Shown piece after piece: positions 1-8,417 of a DNA stretch of 36,513 nucleotides. A program made the position numbers and the translations under genes. Location: positions 1-36,513 of the forward strand of contig JAPLOL010000130.1 of NCBI GenBank assembly GCA_026400735.1, in the 5' to 3' direction. The first letter of the stretch is position 1, and the number at the start of each line of letters is the position of its first letter. Below the pieces are notes generated by a model. The model did not search any database and was not told where the DNA came from. It saw nothing but the letters and a program-made list of their open reading frames with translations. The stretch comes from Alphaproteobacteria bacterium. Its GTDB lineage: Bacteria; Pseudomonadota; Alphaproteobacteria; Caulobacterales; Aquidulcibacteraceae.

Positions 1-1083
1 GCTGATGTCGCGCAAGTGCCGATGACGATGTACGAGCTCGACGGCAAGCCGCACGATCTTGATCCGCGCCACGTGTTGCAACGTGTGATCGATCGGTTCG
101 CCGCGGACGGCCTCGTGCCGGTCGTGGCGTGCGAGTTGGAATACTATCTCGTTGACGCGCGACGCACCGCGAACGGCAAAATCCAGTTGCCGCCTTCGCC
201 GCTGACAGGCGATCGGGCGACGCAGCATCAGGTCTATGGCTTGCGCGAAGTGGAGGAGGCGTCCGGCTTTCTGCGCGATCTGTGGGCGTCTGCCGATGCG
301 ATGGGCATTCCGCTCGAAGGCGCGATCAGCGAATACGCGCCGGGTCAATTGGAATTGACACTGAAGCACCACGCTGATGCGTTGCGGGCTGCTGATGATG
401 CTGTGCTCTACAAGCGCGCGGCCAAAGGCGTGGCGTTGCGGCACGGCTGCGAAGCGACGTTTATGGCCAAGCCCTTCGCAGATCTCGCGGGTTCGGGGAT
501 GCATCTGCACGTCAGCGTCAATGACACGGCGGGCAAGAATATCTTCGCGTCGGATAAGCCGGAAGGTGAGCCGGTGCTGGCTCATGCCGTGGGCGGCATG
601 AAGAAGTTGCTTGGCGACTCGATGGCGATCTATGCGCCGAATGCGAACTCTTACCGGCGCTTCAAGGCGAACTCGTATGCGCCGGTGGCGCCGACCTGGG
701 GCGTGAACAACCGCACTGTGTCGTTCCGTGTCCCAGCTGGCGCCCCGAACACGCGGCACATCGAGCACCGCGTTGCAGGCGCTGACGCACATCCCGCATT
801 GGCGCTCGCGGCGCTGCTTGCTGCGGTGCACTATGGCATTACGAATAAGGTAGATCCCGGCCCAGCTATTGTCGGCGACGGTTACGCGCAGGCTGAGGGC
901 GGCGAGAAGATCCCGACCAATTGGTTCGCGGCGACAGACCGGTTCGCGGAGTCCGCTGTCTTGAAGGACTATCTCGGCGAGCGATTTGTGCGGATGTATT
1001 CGATCGTCAAGCGGGTCGAGCAGGATCGTTTTCAGAGCATGATCCCGGATATTGATTACGATTGGTATTTGCGGGCTTGTTAG
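1..1083 (+). CDS. puuA: Gamma-glutamylputrescine synthetase (glutamine synthetase family), 5' end outside the window
   Basis: This is a glutamine-synthetase-fold ligase expected to join glutamate to putrescine using ATP, the first step of the glutamylated putrescine pathway. The frame is open to base 1, so the gene is cut by the window edge. Against the complete paralogue at 8418-9773, about 100 N-terminal residues (most of the beta-grasp domain) are missing. A GTG at 16 is therefore not the true start. Visible GS motifs are ATFMAKPFADLAGSGMHLHV, with its metal and ATP-binding His residues, and NSYRRFKANSYAP, NNRTVSFRVP and EHRVAGADAHP. The gene stops at 1083, 69 bp before potF, in the same direction, so it probably leads the transporter operon. 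The substrate is inferred from the pot and puu neighbours. Other gamma-glutamyl amine ligases of the family are possible. Confidence 0.88.
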   Translation, partial: ADVAQVPMTMYELDGKPHDLDPRHVLQRVIDRFAADGLVPVVACELEYYLVDARRTANGKIQLPPSPLTGDRATQHQVYGLREVEEASGFLRDLWASADAMGIPLEGAISEYAPGQLELTLKHHADALRAADDAVLYKRAAKGVALRHGCEATFMAKPFADLAGSGMHLHVSVNDTAGKNIFASDKPEGEPVLAHAVGGMKKLLGDSMAIYAPNANSYRRFKANSYAPVAPTWGVNNRTVSFRVPAGAPNTRHIEHRVAGADAHPALALAALLAAVHYGITNKVDPGPAIVGDGYAQAEGGEKIPTNWFAATDRFAESAVLKDYLGERFVRMYSIVKRVEQDRFQSMIPDIDYDWYLRAC

Positions 1084-1152
1084 CGGATGCGCGCCAGCGC
1101 AGCATGAGGCTTGGACAACCGCCAGCGGCGGGCAGACGAAAGGCGCTAGACC

Positions 1153-2265
1153 ATGGCCAAGGGTAGATATCTCCGGGGCGCGTCGCGCCGCTCTCTCCTG
1201 CAATCATTCGGCGCTGCGGCTGTCGGTATTACATTCTCTGGCGGGTTGGCGTCGTGCGGCCGCGGCGGCGGTGGGCGCACTGTCAACGTCCACAATTGGG
1301 ATACGTACATCGCGGACGACACCGCGGACAATTTCCGTCAGGCGACAGGCATCACGGTCAATTACACGAACTTCGCCAGCAACGACGAATTGTTCGCGCA
1401 ATTCCGCGCCGGCAATCCCGGTTACGATGTGATCGTACCGTCGAACGAGTACGTCACGCGCATGGCGCAGGCGCAGATGCTGCAAGAACTCGACAAGTCG
1501 CTGATCCCGAACGCGTCGAATGTGTTGCCGGAATTCCAAGATGCGCCGTTCGATCCAGGTCGCGCTTATTCGATGCCGTACACGTGGCTTTGCATCGGTA
1601 TCGGTTATCGCAAGAGCAAAATGCCGGCGAACTTCGTTCCGAATTCCTGGCGCTATCTGCTGGACTCGCCGCAATTCAGCCAACGCATCGCGGTGCTCGG
1701 AGAATCTGCGGACCTCATCCGGCTGTCTGCGATGTACAAACAATATACGCCGGGTCACGTCGCTGAGCTGACAAACATCCCGGAAGCTGTGCTGTCGCAG
1801 GTCGAGCAAATGCTCATCCGTCAAAAGCCTCACATCAAGCAGTTCCATACCGATAACGGTCAGGATCTTCTGGTCTCCGGCGAAGTGGATATCGTCATGG
1901 AGTACAATGGCGATATCGCGCAGGTGATGCGTGACAACGATGACATCGCTTGGGCGCTGCCGATTGAAGGCAGTATGGAAAACCAGGATTGCCTTTGCAT
2001 TCCGGCGAACGCGCCTCACCTCGCCGAGGCGCATGCGTTCATCAACTACATCCTTGAGCCGCAACCGGGCGCCGATATCGCGGAGTACATCCAATATGCG
2101 ACGCCGAACGGTGCGGCGAAGGCGCTGATGCCTGAGAACTATAAGAACAACACGGTTGTCTATCCGACGGCGGAAGAGCTTGGGCGTCTACGATACGGCG
2201 CATTCGAGGGTGACGAGAGCTCGCGTCGCTACGAGGAAATCTTCACGCGCATCAGCGCTGCGTAG
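1153..2265 (+). CDS. potF: Putrescine/polyamine ABC transporter substrate-binding lipoprotein
   Basis: This 370-residue protein is the extracytoplasmic binding component of a polyamine ABC importer of the PotD/PotF/SpuD family. The N-terminus has twin arginines (RRSLLQS, near residues 12-18), a hydrophobic stretch, and a lipobox-like LASC just before a glycine-rich linker. Export as a Tat-dependent lipoprotein is therefore likely, unlike the soluble Sec-exported E. coli PotF. The mature part opens with VNVHNWDTYIADDTADNF, matching the family's NWxxYI..DT..NF signature, followed by YDVIVPSNEYV and VVYPTAEELGRL. The ATG at 1153 is preceded by GAAAGG at 1138-1143. The permease genes follow 8 bp downstream. 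Family assignment is firm; preference for putrescine over spermidine is inferred from the catabolic genes around it. Confidence 0.93.
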   Translation: MAKGRYLRGASRRSLLQSFGAAAVGITFSGGLASCGRGGGGRTVNVHNWDTYIADDTADNFRQATGITVNYTNFASNDELFAQFRAGNPGYDVIVPSNEYVTRMAQAQMLQELDKSLIPNASNVLPEFQDAPFDPGRAYSMPYTWLCIGIGYRKSKMPANFVPNSWRYLLDSPQFSQRIAVLGESADLIRLSAMYKQYTPGHVAELTNIPEAVLSQVEQMLIRQKPHIKQFHTDNGQDLLVSGEVDIVMEYNGDIAQVMRDNDDIAWALPIEGSMENQDCLCIPANAPHLAEAHAFINYILEPQPGADIAEYIQYATPNGAAKALMPENYKNNTVVYPTAEELGRLRYGAFEGDESSRRYEEIFTRISAA

Positions 2266-2273
2266 AGGAGCGC

Positions 2274-3179
2274 ATGGAGCAGACTTGGAAACAGGCGAGG
2301 GCGGCGTTCGCTGCGATCAGCGTGCCGCCGATCGCTTGGCTGCTGTTCTTCTTCCTGATCCCCCTGGGTGTGATCTGGGCGTACACGTTCGGTGAAAACA
2401 CCGGGCCAACGACGATCGATTTCACCGGCACGTTTGCGAACTATGCGCGCGCGCTTGAGCCGCTTTACCTCGGCATCTTCGTAAAGAGCGTGGTGGTTGC
2501 GGGCATTACCACGGTGCTGTGCCTCATCGTCGGCTTTCCGGTGGCGCTCGCGATTGCGTTTGCCAGTCCGAAGCAGAAGGCTTGGCTGCTTCTGCTGATC
2601 ATGCTGCCGTTTTGGACGAACCTGCTCATTCGCACATTCGCGCTGATCGCAGTGCTGCGGGAGCAGGGTTATGTGAATTTCGCGCTTGAATGGCTTTGGA
2701 ACAATGCGAGCGGCTTCATGACGCTGATCGGCTTACAGCCGCTTGGTGATTTCGAACCGCTAACGCTTCTTTACAACAATTTCGCTGTGATCGTTGGCCT
2801 CGTGTACGTCCATCTGCCGTTCATGGTGCTGCCGCTTTATTCCGCGCTCGACCGCATGGATCGTTCGTTGATGGAAGCCAGCCTCGATTTGGGCGCGGGG
2901 CATATGAAGACGATCTTTCTTGTCGTCGTGCCGCTCGCGGCGCCGGGCATTGCTTCGGGCATTCTGATCACATTCATTCCAGCGCTCGGCTCATACCTGA
3001 CGCCTGATCTTCTCGGCGGGACCGATAGTCAGATGATCGCCAACGTGATCGAACGTCAGTTCAAGCGCGCCAACGATTGGCCGTTCGGCGCTGCGCTATC
3101 TTTCTTGCTGATGTACCTCACCTTCATCGCGATCGCGCTGCAGGCACTGGTGCAGCGGCGCAGTGATCGGAAAGCGTGA
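2274..3179 (+). CDS. potH: Polyamine ABC transporter permease, PotH/PotB type
   Basis: This 301-residue inner-membrane permease is of the binding-protein-dependent transport family (PotH/PotB branch). Around six hydrophobic segments are visible, beginning with PPIAWLLFFFLIPLGVIWAY near residues 18-37. The ATPase-coupling EAA loop reads MEASLDLGAGHMKTIF and is followed by VVPLAAPGI. The ATG has a good Shine-Dalgarno sequence (GAGGAG, 2265-2270) that overlaps the potF stop. Its TGA overlaps the ATG of the next permease (TGATG), indicating translational coupling. It should pair with PotI as a heterodimer moving polyamine inward, with PotG as the motor. Confidence 0.93.
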   Translation: MEQTWKQARAAFAAISVPPIAWLLFFFLIPLGVIWAYTFGENTGPTTIDFTGTFANYARALEPLYLGIFVKSVVVAGITTVLCLIVGFPVALAIAFASPKQKAWLLLLIMLPFWTNLLIRTFALIAVLREQGYVNFALEWLWNNASGFMTLIGLQPLGDFEPLTLLYNNFAVIVGLVYVHLPFMVLPLYSALDRMDRSLMEASLDLGAGHMKTIFLVVVPLAAPGIASGILITFIPALGSYLTPDLLGGTDSQMIANVIERQFKRANDWPFGAALSFLLMYLTFIAIALQALVQRRSDRKA

Positions 3180-4066
3180 TGGCCGATCAAGCGCTCATTA
3201 GCACGCCGTCGCCGCGCGTGCCGGAGAAGCCGGCAAAGGATAAGGCGGGTCCGCTTGAATATATGCGGCAGTGGCCGCTGCGTGTGATCGTCGGTGCGAC
3301 TCTGCTGTTTCTTTATTTGCCGCTGATCACCCTGATGGTGTTTAGCTTCAACGACAGCCGCCGGAATATTGTCTGGCAGGGCTTCACGTTCAAATATTAC
3401 GAGAAGGCGTTCAACAACGACTCGCTGCAACTGGCGTTCGTCAATTCGTTGACGATTGCGTTCTTATGCACGGTGGTCTCGGTGATCTTGGGTGCGCTCG
3501 CAGCGGTGATGCTGTGGCGCTTTAAGTTTCCTGGAAAAACTGTCGTCGAAGGCTCGATGGCGCTGCCGATCGTGGTGCCTGAAATCTGTATGGGCGTAGC
3601 GATGCTGGTGTTCTTCGCGCGCGTGTTCCCGTGGCCGAGTGGGCTTCCCTGGCCGCTGAACCTTGGCGCGATTACGATTGCGCACATCTCGTTCGCGTTT
3701 CCGTTCGTGGCGACGGTCGTGCGGGCGCGGTTGGCTTCATTCAATCGTGAGCTGGAGGAGGCGGCCAAGGACTTGGGCGCAAGCGAATGGCGAACCTTCT
3801 GGGATGTGCTGGTGCCGCACATGCAGCCTGGCTTGATCGCGGGCGCGTTGCTGGCGTTCACACTCTCGCTCGATGACTTCGTGATCACGTTCTTCACCGC
3901 AGGACCGGACACCGTGACGTTCCCGGTGAAGGTCTATTCGATGTTGCGTTTCTCGGTGACGCCGGAAGTGAATGCGGCGTCCACCATTCTAATTGTCGTG
4001 ACTGTGATCCTGACAGCTGTTGGTCTGCAGATGCAGAACAATGAGCCGAAGGATAAGAAGGCTTGA
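3179..4066 (+). CDS. potI: Polyamine ABC transporter permease, PotI/PotC type
   Basis: This is the second permease subunit of the transporter, 295 residues from the ATG at 3179, which overlaps the potH stop in TGATG. A GTG one codon upstream (3176) is in frame but is a poorer choice. A hydrophilic N-terminal leader of about 40 residues precedes the first membrane segment (VIVGATLLFLYLPLITLMVF). The coupling loop is EEAAKDLGASEWRTFWDVLV, and SLDDFVITFFTAGP is the conserved PotC/PotI segment after it. Four bases separate its stop from potG. Confidence 0.93.
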   Translation: MADQALISTPSPRVPEKPAKDKAGPLEYMRQWPLRVIVGATLLFLYLPLITLMVFSFNDSRRNIVWQGFTFKYYEKAFNNDSLQLAFVNSLTIAFLCTVVSVILGALAAVMLWRFKFPGKTVVEGSMALPIVVPEICMGVAMLVFFARVFPWPSGLPWPLNLGAITIAHISFAFPFVATVVRARLASFNRELEEAAKDLGASEWRTFWDVLVPHMQPGLIAGALLAFTLSLDDFVITFFTAGPDTVTFPVKVYSMLRFSVTPEVNAASTILIVVTVILTAVGLQMQNNEPKDKKA

Positions 4067-4070
4067 TCCG

Positions 4071-5246
4071 ATGAGTGACGCTTCTGTCTCAAACGCTCCA
4101 GCCGCAAAGCCTGCGCCGCACGTCAAAGAGAACGCGATCATCTCGTTCAAGGGCGTGACCAAGCGCTTTGGGAAGATGGTCGCTGTCGATAACGTGAACC
4201 TGGATATTCGCGAGGGCGAGTTCTTCGCACTGCTCGGTCCATCGGGTTGCGGCAAGACGACTTTGCTGCGGATGCTGGCGGGCTTCGAGACGCCGACTGA
4301 AGGCAAGATCTTGATCGACGGCAAGGATGTCGCTGATCTGCCGCCGAACAAACGGCCGGTGAACATGGTATTTCAGAGTTACGCCGTGTTTCCGCACATG
4401 AAGGTGTCGGACAACGTCGCGTACGGCCTGAAGATGGACGGCGTTGACGGAGGCGAGATCAAGAAGCGGGTTGATGAGGCGCTTGAGCTGGTGAAGCTTG
4501 ATGGTCTCGGCGACCGCATGCCTGATCAGCTATCTGGCGGCCAACGTCAGCGCGTGGCGCTGGCGCGCGCGCTGGTTAAACGGCCGCGTGTGTTGCTGCT
4601 GGATGAGCCACTCTCGGCGCTGGATGCGAAGTTACGCGATCAGATGCGTTCGGAGCTGACGTCGCTGCAGGAGAAGGTGGGCATCACTTTCATCATGGTC
4701 ACGCACGATCAGGACGAAGCACTGGCGATCGCGACGCGGTGTGCGGTCATGAATCGCGGTGTGTTGGCGCAAGTGGCGTCGCCCGGCGATCTCTATGAGT
4801 TTCCGAATTCGCGTTTCGTTGCGGACTTCGTCGGAAGCGTGAATATGTTTGAGGGTACGCTGGCGGAAGATGAGCCGGGTCACGCGCTGGTGCGTGTGCC
4901 AGAGCTGACGGCGCCGGTTTATCTCGATCACGGCGTTACAGGCGCGCGCAACTCGACGGTTTGGGTGGCGCTGCGGCCTGAGAAGATCGAAATGCACAAG
5001 CGCGCCGAGGGCTCGACGGCGATGAAGATGGAAGATGCGCCGCAGGGGACGAACGTGGTCCCGGGTATTATCCGCGACATCGTCTACCTGGGCAGTGAGA
5101 CCAATTACGAGGTGGAACTCGAAGGCGGGCGCCGTGTGAAGACATTTCGGTCGAATTTGACGCGCTATGATCAGGAAGATTTTACCTGGGATGAGCCTGT
5201 ATGGCTCGCCTGGCATGCCTGTTCGCCGGCGGTGCTGCTATCTTAG
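4071..5246 (+). CDS. potG: Polyamine ABC transporter ATPase, PotG/PotA type
   Basis: This is the cytoplasmic ATPase of the importer, 391 residues from the ATG at 4071. It has Walker A GPSGCGKT (residues 56-63), the Q-loop in VFQSYAVFPHM, signature LSGGQRQR, Walker B with LLLDEPLSALD and an H-loop in VTHDQDEA. The C-terminal 140 or so residues form a TOBE-type regulatory domain (VALRPEKIEMH, GSETNYEVEL), as in PotA/PotG. A start 51 bp further upstream would run inside potI, so the ATG four bases after the potI stop is preferred. The order F-H-I-G differs from E. coli potFGHI by moving the ATPase to the end. Confidence 0.94.
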   Translation: MSDASVSNAPAAKPAPHVKENAIISFKGVTKRFGKMVAVDNVNLDIREGEFFALLGPSGCGKTTLLRMLAGFETPTEGKILIDGKDVADLPPNKRPVNMVFQSYAVFPHMKVSDNVAYGLKMDGVDGGEIKKRVDEALELVKLDGLGDRMPDQLSGGQRQRVALARALVKRPRVLLLDEPLSALDAKLRDQMRSELTSLQEKVGITFIMVTHDQDEALAIATRCAVMNRGVLAQVASPGDLYEFPNSRFVADFVGSVNMFEGTLAEDEPGHALVRVPELTAPVYLDHGVTGARNSTVWVALRPEKIEMHKRAEGSTAMKMEDAPQGTNVVPGIIRDIVYLGSETNYEVELEGGRRVKTFRSNLTRYDQEDFTWDEPVWLAWHACSPAVLLS

Positions 5247-5250
5247 TGTC

Positions 5251-6009
5251 ATGACTTTCAAAGACCGTCCTGTTCTTGGCGTTATCGCCTGCAATCGCAC
5301 CGTGGAGACGCAATCGGCGCAAGCCGTGATGACGCGTTATCTCGTGTCCGCGCTAAAGTATTCCGACGCTGCCGCGCTGTTAGTGCCGGCGCTGCCGGAG
5401 CTGATGCATGCGAAGGAAATCGCGCCGCGGCTCGATGGCATTTTGCTGACGGGTACGCCGTCCAATCTCGATCCCAAGCGCTACGGGCAGATCATTGATG
5501 ACGCGCCGGGGCCGTTCGATCCGTCTCGCGATGAAATGACGGCGCACTTGATCGACGCGATGCTTGAGCTTGGAAAGCCAGTGTTCGGCATCTGCCGTGG
5601 GTTTCAGGAATTGAACGTCGCGTTCGGCGGCACGTTGCGGCGCGACATGGCGGAGAACCCCGATCTCATTCCGCACCATGCGCCGAGTCAGAAGACGTTC
5701 GCCGAATATTTTGAGCACATCCACCCGGTCGACCTTGTCGAGGGCGGCGTGCTTGAGCGGGCCTACAAGACAGAGTCGCTGGACGTCGTGAGCGTTCACT
5801 ATCAGGGTGTCGATAAACTTGGCGCGGGGCTCACCGTCGAGGCGACTGCGCCGGACGGCGTGATCGAAGCGATTTCGGCGAACATAAATGGCGGCCAGGT
5901 TCTCGCGGTGCAGTGGCACCCGGAATGGAAGGCCAGCGAGAATCCGCAGAGCCAGACATTCTTCAAGCTGTTGGGCCGGGCACTGCGCCGCGAACCGCTC
6001 GCGAGCTAA
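5251..6009 (+). CDS. puuD: Gamma-glutamyl-gamma-aminobutyrate hydrolase (class I GATase fold)
   Basis: This enzyme hydrolyses gamma-glutamyl-GABA to GABA and glutamate, releasing the glutamate added by PuuA. It is 252 residues long, close to E. coli PuuD (254). The nucleophile is Cys115 in GICRGFQELN, with catalytic His223 and Glu225 in VQWHPEW. LDGILLTGTPSNLDPKRYG (from residue 61) is the PuuD-type oxyanion and substrate segment. The ATG at 5251 lies four bases after the potG stop. An upstream in-frame start would run inside potG and break the family's N-terminus (RPVLGVIAC). Its place between transporter and aminotransferase fits the glutamylated putrescine route. Confidence 0.93.
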   Translation: MTFKDRPVLGVIACNRTVETQSAQAVMTRYLVSALKYSDAAALLVPALPELMHAKEIAPRLDGILLTGTPSNLDPKRYGQIIDDAPGPFDPSRDEMTAHLIDAMLELGKPVFGICRGFQELNVAFGGTLRRDMAENPDLIPHHAPSQKTFAEYFEHIHPVDLVEGGVLERAYKTESLDVVSVHYQGVDKLGAGLTVEATAPDGVIEAISANINGGQVLAVQWHPEWKASENPQSQTFFKLLGRALRREPLAS

Positions 6010-6052
6010 ACGGTGCGCGAACGCGAAACAAAAGATCAACGAGGGAACGACC

Positions 6053-7444
6053 ATGGCCGCGCGTAACTACGACATTCCTGAACTGCGCCGCTTGGACGTC
6101 GCGCACCATCTGCCTGCGCAAGCGAATTACGGAGAGATGCAAGCGCTGGGTGGCAGTCGGATCATCACGCGCGCCGAAGGTTCGACGATCTATGACGGCG
6201 AGGGCAACGCAATCCTCGACGGTATGGCCGGCCTTTGGTGCGTAAACGTTGGCTATGGGCGCGACGAACTGGTGCGCGCGGCGGCCGAGCAGATGCAGGA
6301 ACTGCCGTTCTATAACACGTTCTTCAAGACGGCGACGCCGCCCACGGTGATGCTGGCTGCAAAGCTGGCCGAGCTATTGGGCGGCGACCTACAGCACATC
6401 TTCTTCAACTCGTCGGGCTCGGAAGCGAACGACACGGTGATGCGCATGGTGCGTCACTACTGGAACGTGTCGGGTCAACCGAAGCGCACGATCTTCATCG
6501 GCCGCCGCAATGGCTATCACGGCTCAACGATGGCTGGCGCCAGCCTCGGGGGGATGAAGGCGATGCATCCGATCGGCGGGCTGCCGATCCCCGGCGTCGA
6601 GCACGTGGCGCAGCCGTACAAATTCGGCGAAGGCTTCGGCGAGGACGAAGAGACGTTCTATGCCCGTTGCGCGCAAGAGATTGAGGATCGCATCATTGCT
6701 GTTGGACCCGAGAACGTCGCGGCGTTCATCGGTGAGCCGGTGCAGGGTGCAGGCGGCGTCATCATCCCCACCAAGGCGTATTGGCAGCGCGTCGAAGCGA
6801 TCTGCAGGAAGTACGGCATCTTGCTGGTTATCGACGAAGTCATCTGTGGCTTCGGGCGCCTCGGCGAATGGTTCGGCTTCCAGCATTTTGGTGTGAAGCC
6901 TGACCTTGTCCCGATGGCGAAGGGGCTCTCGTCTGGCTATCTGCCGATCTCCGCCGTGGGCGTGTCGCATAAGATCGTCGAAGTGCTGCGCGAGAAGGGC
7001 GGGGACTTTGTCCACGGCTATACCTACTCAGGCCATCCGGTCGCGGCGGCGGTCGCGCTCAAAAATCTTGAGATTATCGAGCGCGAAGGCCTCGTTCAGC
7101 GCGTGAAGAACGATATCGGGCCTTACTACGCCCAGGCGTTGAAGCGGCTCGAGAGCGATCCGTTGGTCGGGGAGGTGCGTTCGCTCGGGCTGATTGGCGC
7201 CGTCGAGATCGTGTCGAAGAAGGGCACGAATGAGCGCTTCACAGGCAAGGAAGGCAAAGCTGGGCCGGTGGTGCGCGATGCGTGCATCAGAAACGGTCTG
7301 ATGGTGCGCGGTATCCGCGACTCGATCGTGATGTGCCCACCGCTGATCATCACGCGCGAAGAAGTGGATCGCATGATCGATATCATCGGCCGTTCGCTGC
7401 GTGAATCGGAGCCGGCGCTGCGTGCGCTGAAGGCTGACGACTAG
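6053..7444 (+). CDS. spuC: Class III PLP aminotransferase, putrescine/GABA-pyruvate type
   Basis: This 463-residue fold-type I aminotransferase has SSGSEAND (120-127) for phosphate and PLP contacts, Asp261 in LVIDEVICGFGR for the pyridine nitrogen, and the Schiff-base lysine Lys290 in PMAKGLSSGY. The overall sequence is of the SpuC / putrescine-pyruvate (or GABA-pyruvate) transaminase group. In this cluster it could deaminate putrescine directly, or replace PuuE by transaminating GABA. The sequence alone does not decide between these. The ATG at 6053 follows GAGGGA at 6041-6046. An earlier in-frame start lies inside puuD and is rejected. It converges on gntR with only four bases between the stop codons. 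Confidence 0.88.
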   Translation: MAARNYDIPELRRLDVAHHLPAQANYGEMQALGGSRIITRAEGSTIYDGEGNAILDGMAGLWCVNVGYGRDELVRAAAEQMQELPFYNTFFKTATPPTVMLAAKLAELLGGDLQHIFFNSSGSEANDTVMRMVRHYWNVSGQPKRTIFIGRRNGYHGSTMAGASLGGMKAMHPIGGLPIPGVEHVAQPYKFGEGFGEDEETFYARCAQEIEDRIIAVGPENVAAFIGEPVQGAGGVIIPTKAYWQRVEAICRKYGILLVIDEVICGFGRLGEWFGFQHFGVKPDLVPMAKGLSSGYLPISAVGVSHKIVEVLREKGGDFVHGYTYSGHPVAAAVALKNLEIIEREGLVQRVKNDIGPYYAQALKRLESDPLVGEVRSLGLIGAVEIVSKKGTNERFTGKEGKAGPVVRDACIRNGLMVRGIRDSIVMCPPLIITREEVDRMIDIIGRSLRESEPALRALKADD

Positions 7445-7448
7445 TCGC

Positions 7449-8120
7449 TCAACGCGTTGTGGTCGACGCGAGATCCCGTTGACCGAGCAAGCCCATGCCA
7501 TCTGCGATGTCGCTCTCGATCGCAGCGCGCAACGCGTCTGCGTCGAGCGCTTCAATCGCTTTGATCGCCGCTTCGTGGCTGTCGTTGAGGTTGGTGTTTT
7601 GGACGCGCCCGTAGAGGACGCGCATGTAAGGTCCAAATTGCAGCCAAAGCGTCTCGATCAATTGCGTCAGCGTTTTTTGCGGCTGCGCGCGATAGAGCGC
7701 GAAGTGAAAGTCGTAATTGGTCTGCATGTACGCGGCGGCGTCGCCGGCAATGATCGCGCCTTCGAGCAGCGTGTTCAGTTCGCGAAGCCGGAGAACGTCT
7801 TCAGGTTTTAGGTGAGGTACGGCAAGTGCGGCTGCTTCTGGCTCAAGCAAAAGGCGGCAGCGAAGAAGGTCATCAAATCGCTCGCTCGTCATCTCCGGGA
7901 CGCGCACACGGCGCTTCGAGCGAATGGAGACGGCGCCTTCAGCCGACAAACGCGATAGGGCATCGCGAACAGGAGTTTGGCTAACGCCGAGTTCGCCCGC
8001 GAGGCTGCGTGTGGAAAGCTCGTGGTCCGGAGAGATGAAGCCAGTGACGATGCGCTTGCGCAATTCGGCGTATACGCTCGCGTTTAGGCCCTCGTCCGGT
8101 CCCTTAAAATTTAAGATCAT
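7449..8120 (-). CDS. GntR-family transcriptional regulator, FCD (FadR) subfamily
   Basis: This 223-residue regulator has an N-terminal winged helix-turn-helix (STRSLAGELGVSQTPVRDALSRL, split here as residues near 37-59) and a C-terminal all-helical FCD ligand domain containing LLRCRLLLEPEAAALAV and NYDFHFALYRA. Family members usually repress catabolic genes and respond to a pathway metabolite. The ATG at 8120 is chosen over a TTG one codon upstream because GGAG at 8126-8129 is then six bases away. It is divergent from puuA at 8418 and convergent with spuC, so it most likely regulates the polyamine cluster. The effector (putrescine, a glutamylated intermediate or GABA) is not visible from sequence. 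Confidence 0.87.
   Translation of the reverse strand: MILNFKGPDEGLNASVYAELRKRIVTGFISPDHELSTRSLAGELGVSQTPVRDALSRLSAEGAVSIRSKRRVRVPEMTSERFDDLLRCRLLLEPEAAALAVPHLKPEDVLRLRELNTLLEGAIIAGDAAAYMQTNYDFHFALYRAQPQKTLTQLIETLWLQFGPYMRVLYGRVQNTNLNDSHEAAIKAIEALDADALRAAIESDIADGMGLLGQRDLASTTTR
8103..8115. repeat. AT-rich 13-bp palindrome over the gntR start region
   Basis: CTTAAAATTTAAG is a perfect 6-1-6 inverted repeat in an otherwise GC-rich area. It lies within the first codons of gntR and could be an autoregulatory site. It may also simply reflect the Leu-Asn-Phe-Lys codons there. Confidence 0.3.
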
Positions 8121-8139
8121 CAACGGCTCCTAACGGGAA

Positions 8140-8152
8140 CACGCTAGGCGTG
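8140..8152. promoter_or_regulatory. Palindrome CACGC-TAG-GCGTG upstream of gntR
   Basis: This perfect 5-3-5 inverted repeat is centred about 26 bp before the gntR ATG. Its architecture (short half-sites, three-base centre) suits a dimeric GntR-type repressor, but its sequence differs from the palindrome at 8296-8314. Function is unproven. Confidence 0.3.
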
Positions 8153-8200
8153 CACGCAAAAAGTACAGAAAACTCGCCTCATGCGATCGGGCGAGGCGTC

Positions 8201-8230
8201 TTGACTTGCCCCGGGGCGAGCCGGGATAGT
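8201..8230 (+). promoter_or_regulatory. Candidate sigma70-type promoter for puuA (second copy)
   Basis: TTGACT at 8201-8206 and GATAGT at 8225-8230 are separated by 18 bp, the best plus-strand hexamer pair between gntR and puuA. The resulting leader would be about 180 nt and would contain the palindrome at 8296-8314. This is a visual match only. Confidence 0.35.
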
Positions 8231-8295
8231 GGGCCATTAGGTGACTTATGCGCTCCCGCGGCCTTCCAAAGAAGGCGAATGGGCATGGTTTGCGA

Positions 8296-8314
8296 GCGGT
8301 TCGTAACGAACTGC
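8296..8314. promoter_or_regulatory. Candidate GntR operator (19-bp imperfect palindrome)
   Basis: GCGGTTCG-TAA-CGAACTGC has eight-base half-sites matching at seven of eight positions, with a perfect core GTTCG-TAA-CGAAC. It lies about 100 bp upstream of puuA in the divergent gntR-puuA region of roughly 300 bp, which otherwise shows no gene. The position and symmetry fit an operator for the adjacent regulator; that link is inference. Confidence 0.45.
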
Positions 8315-8417
8315 ATAGTTTTGTCGCACCGCGTCCGTTTGAAAGAATTTCAGTTGCGGTCCTGGCGCGCCGTCTCGGCGCAACGCGTTGCTGCGTGCGC
8401 GAAAGCATGTGTGTGTA

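Noticed and set aside
16..1083. GTG at 16 as the start of the first PuuA
   Set aside because: The frame is open to base 1, and the paralogue shows that about 100 N-terminal residues should precede it.
8296..8314. tRNA T-arm (GGTTCG)
   Set aside because: No acceptor, anticodon or D-arm can be drawn around it. It is better read as a palindromic operator.
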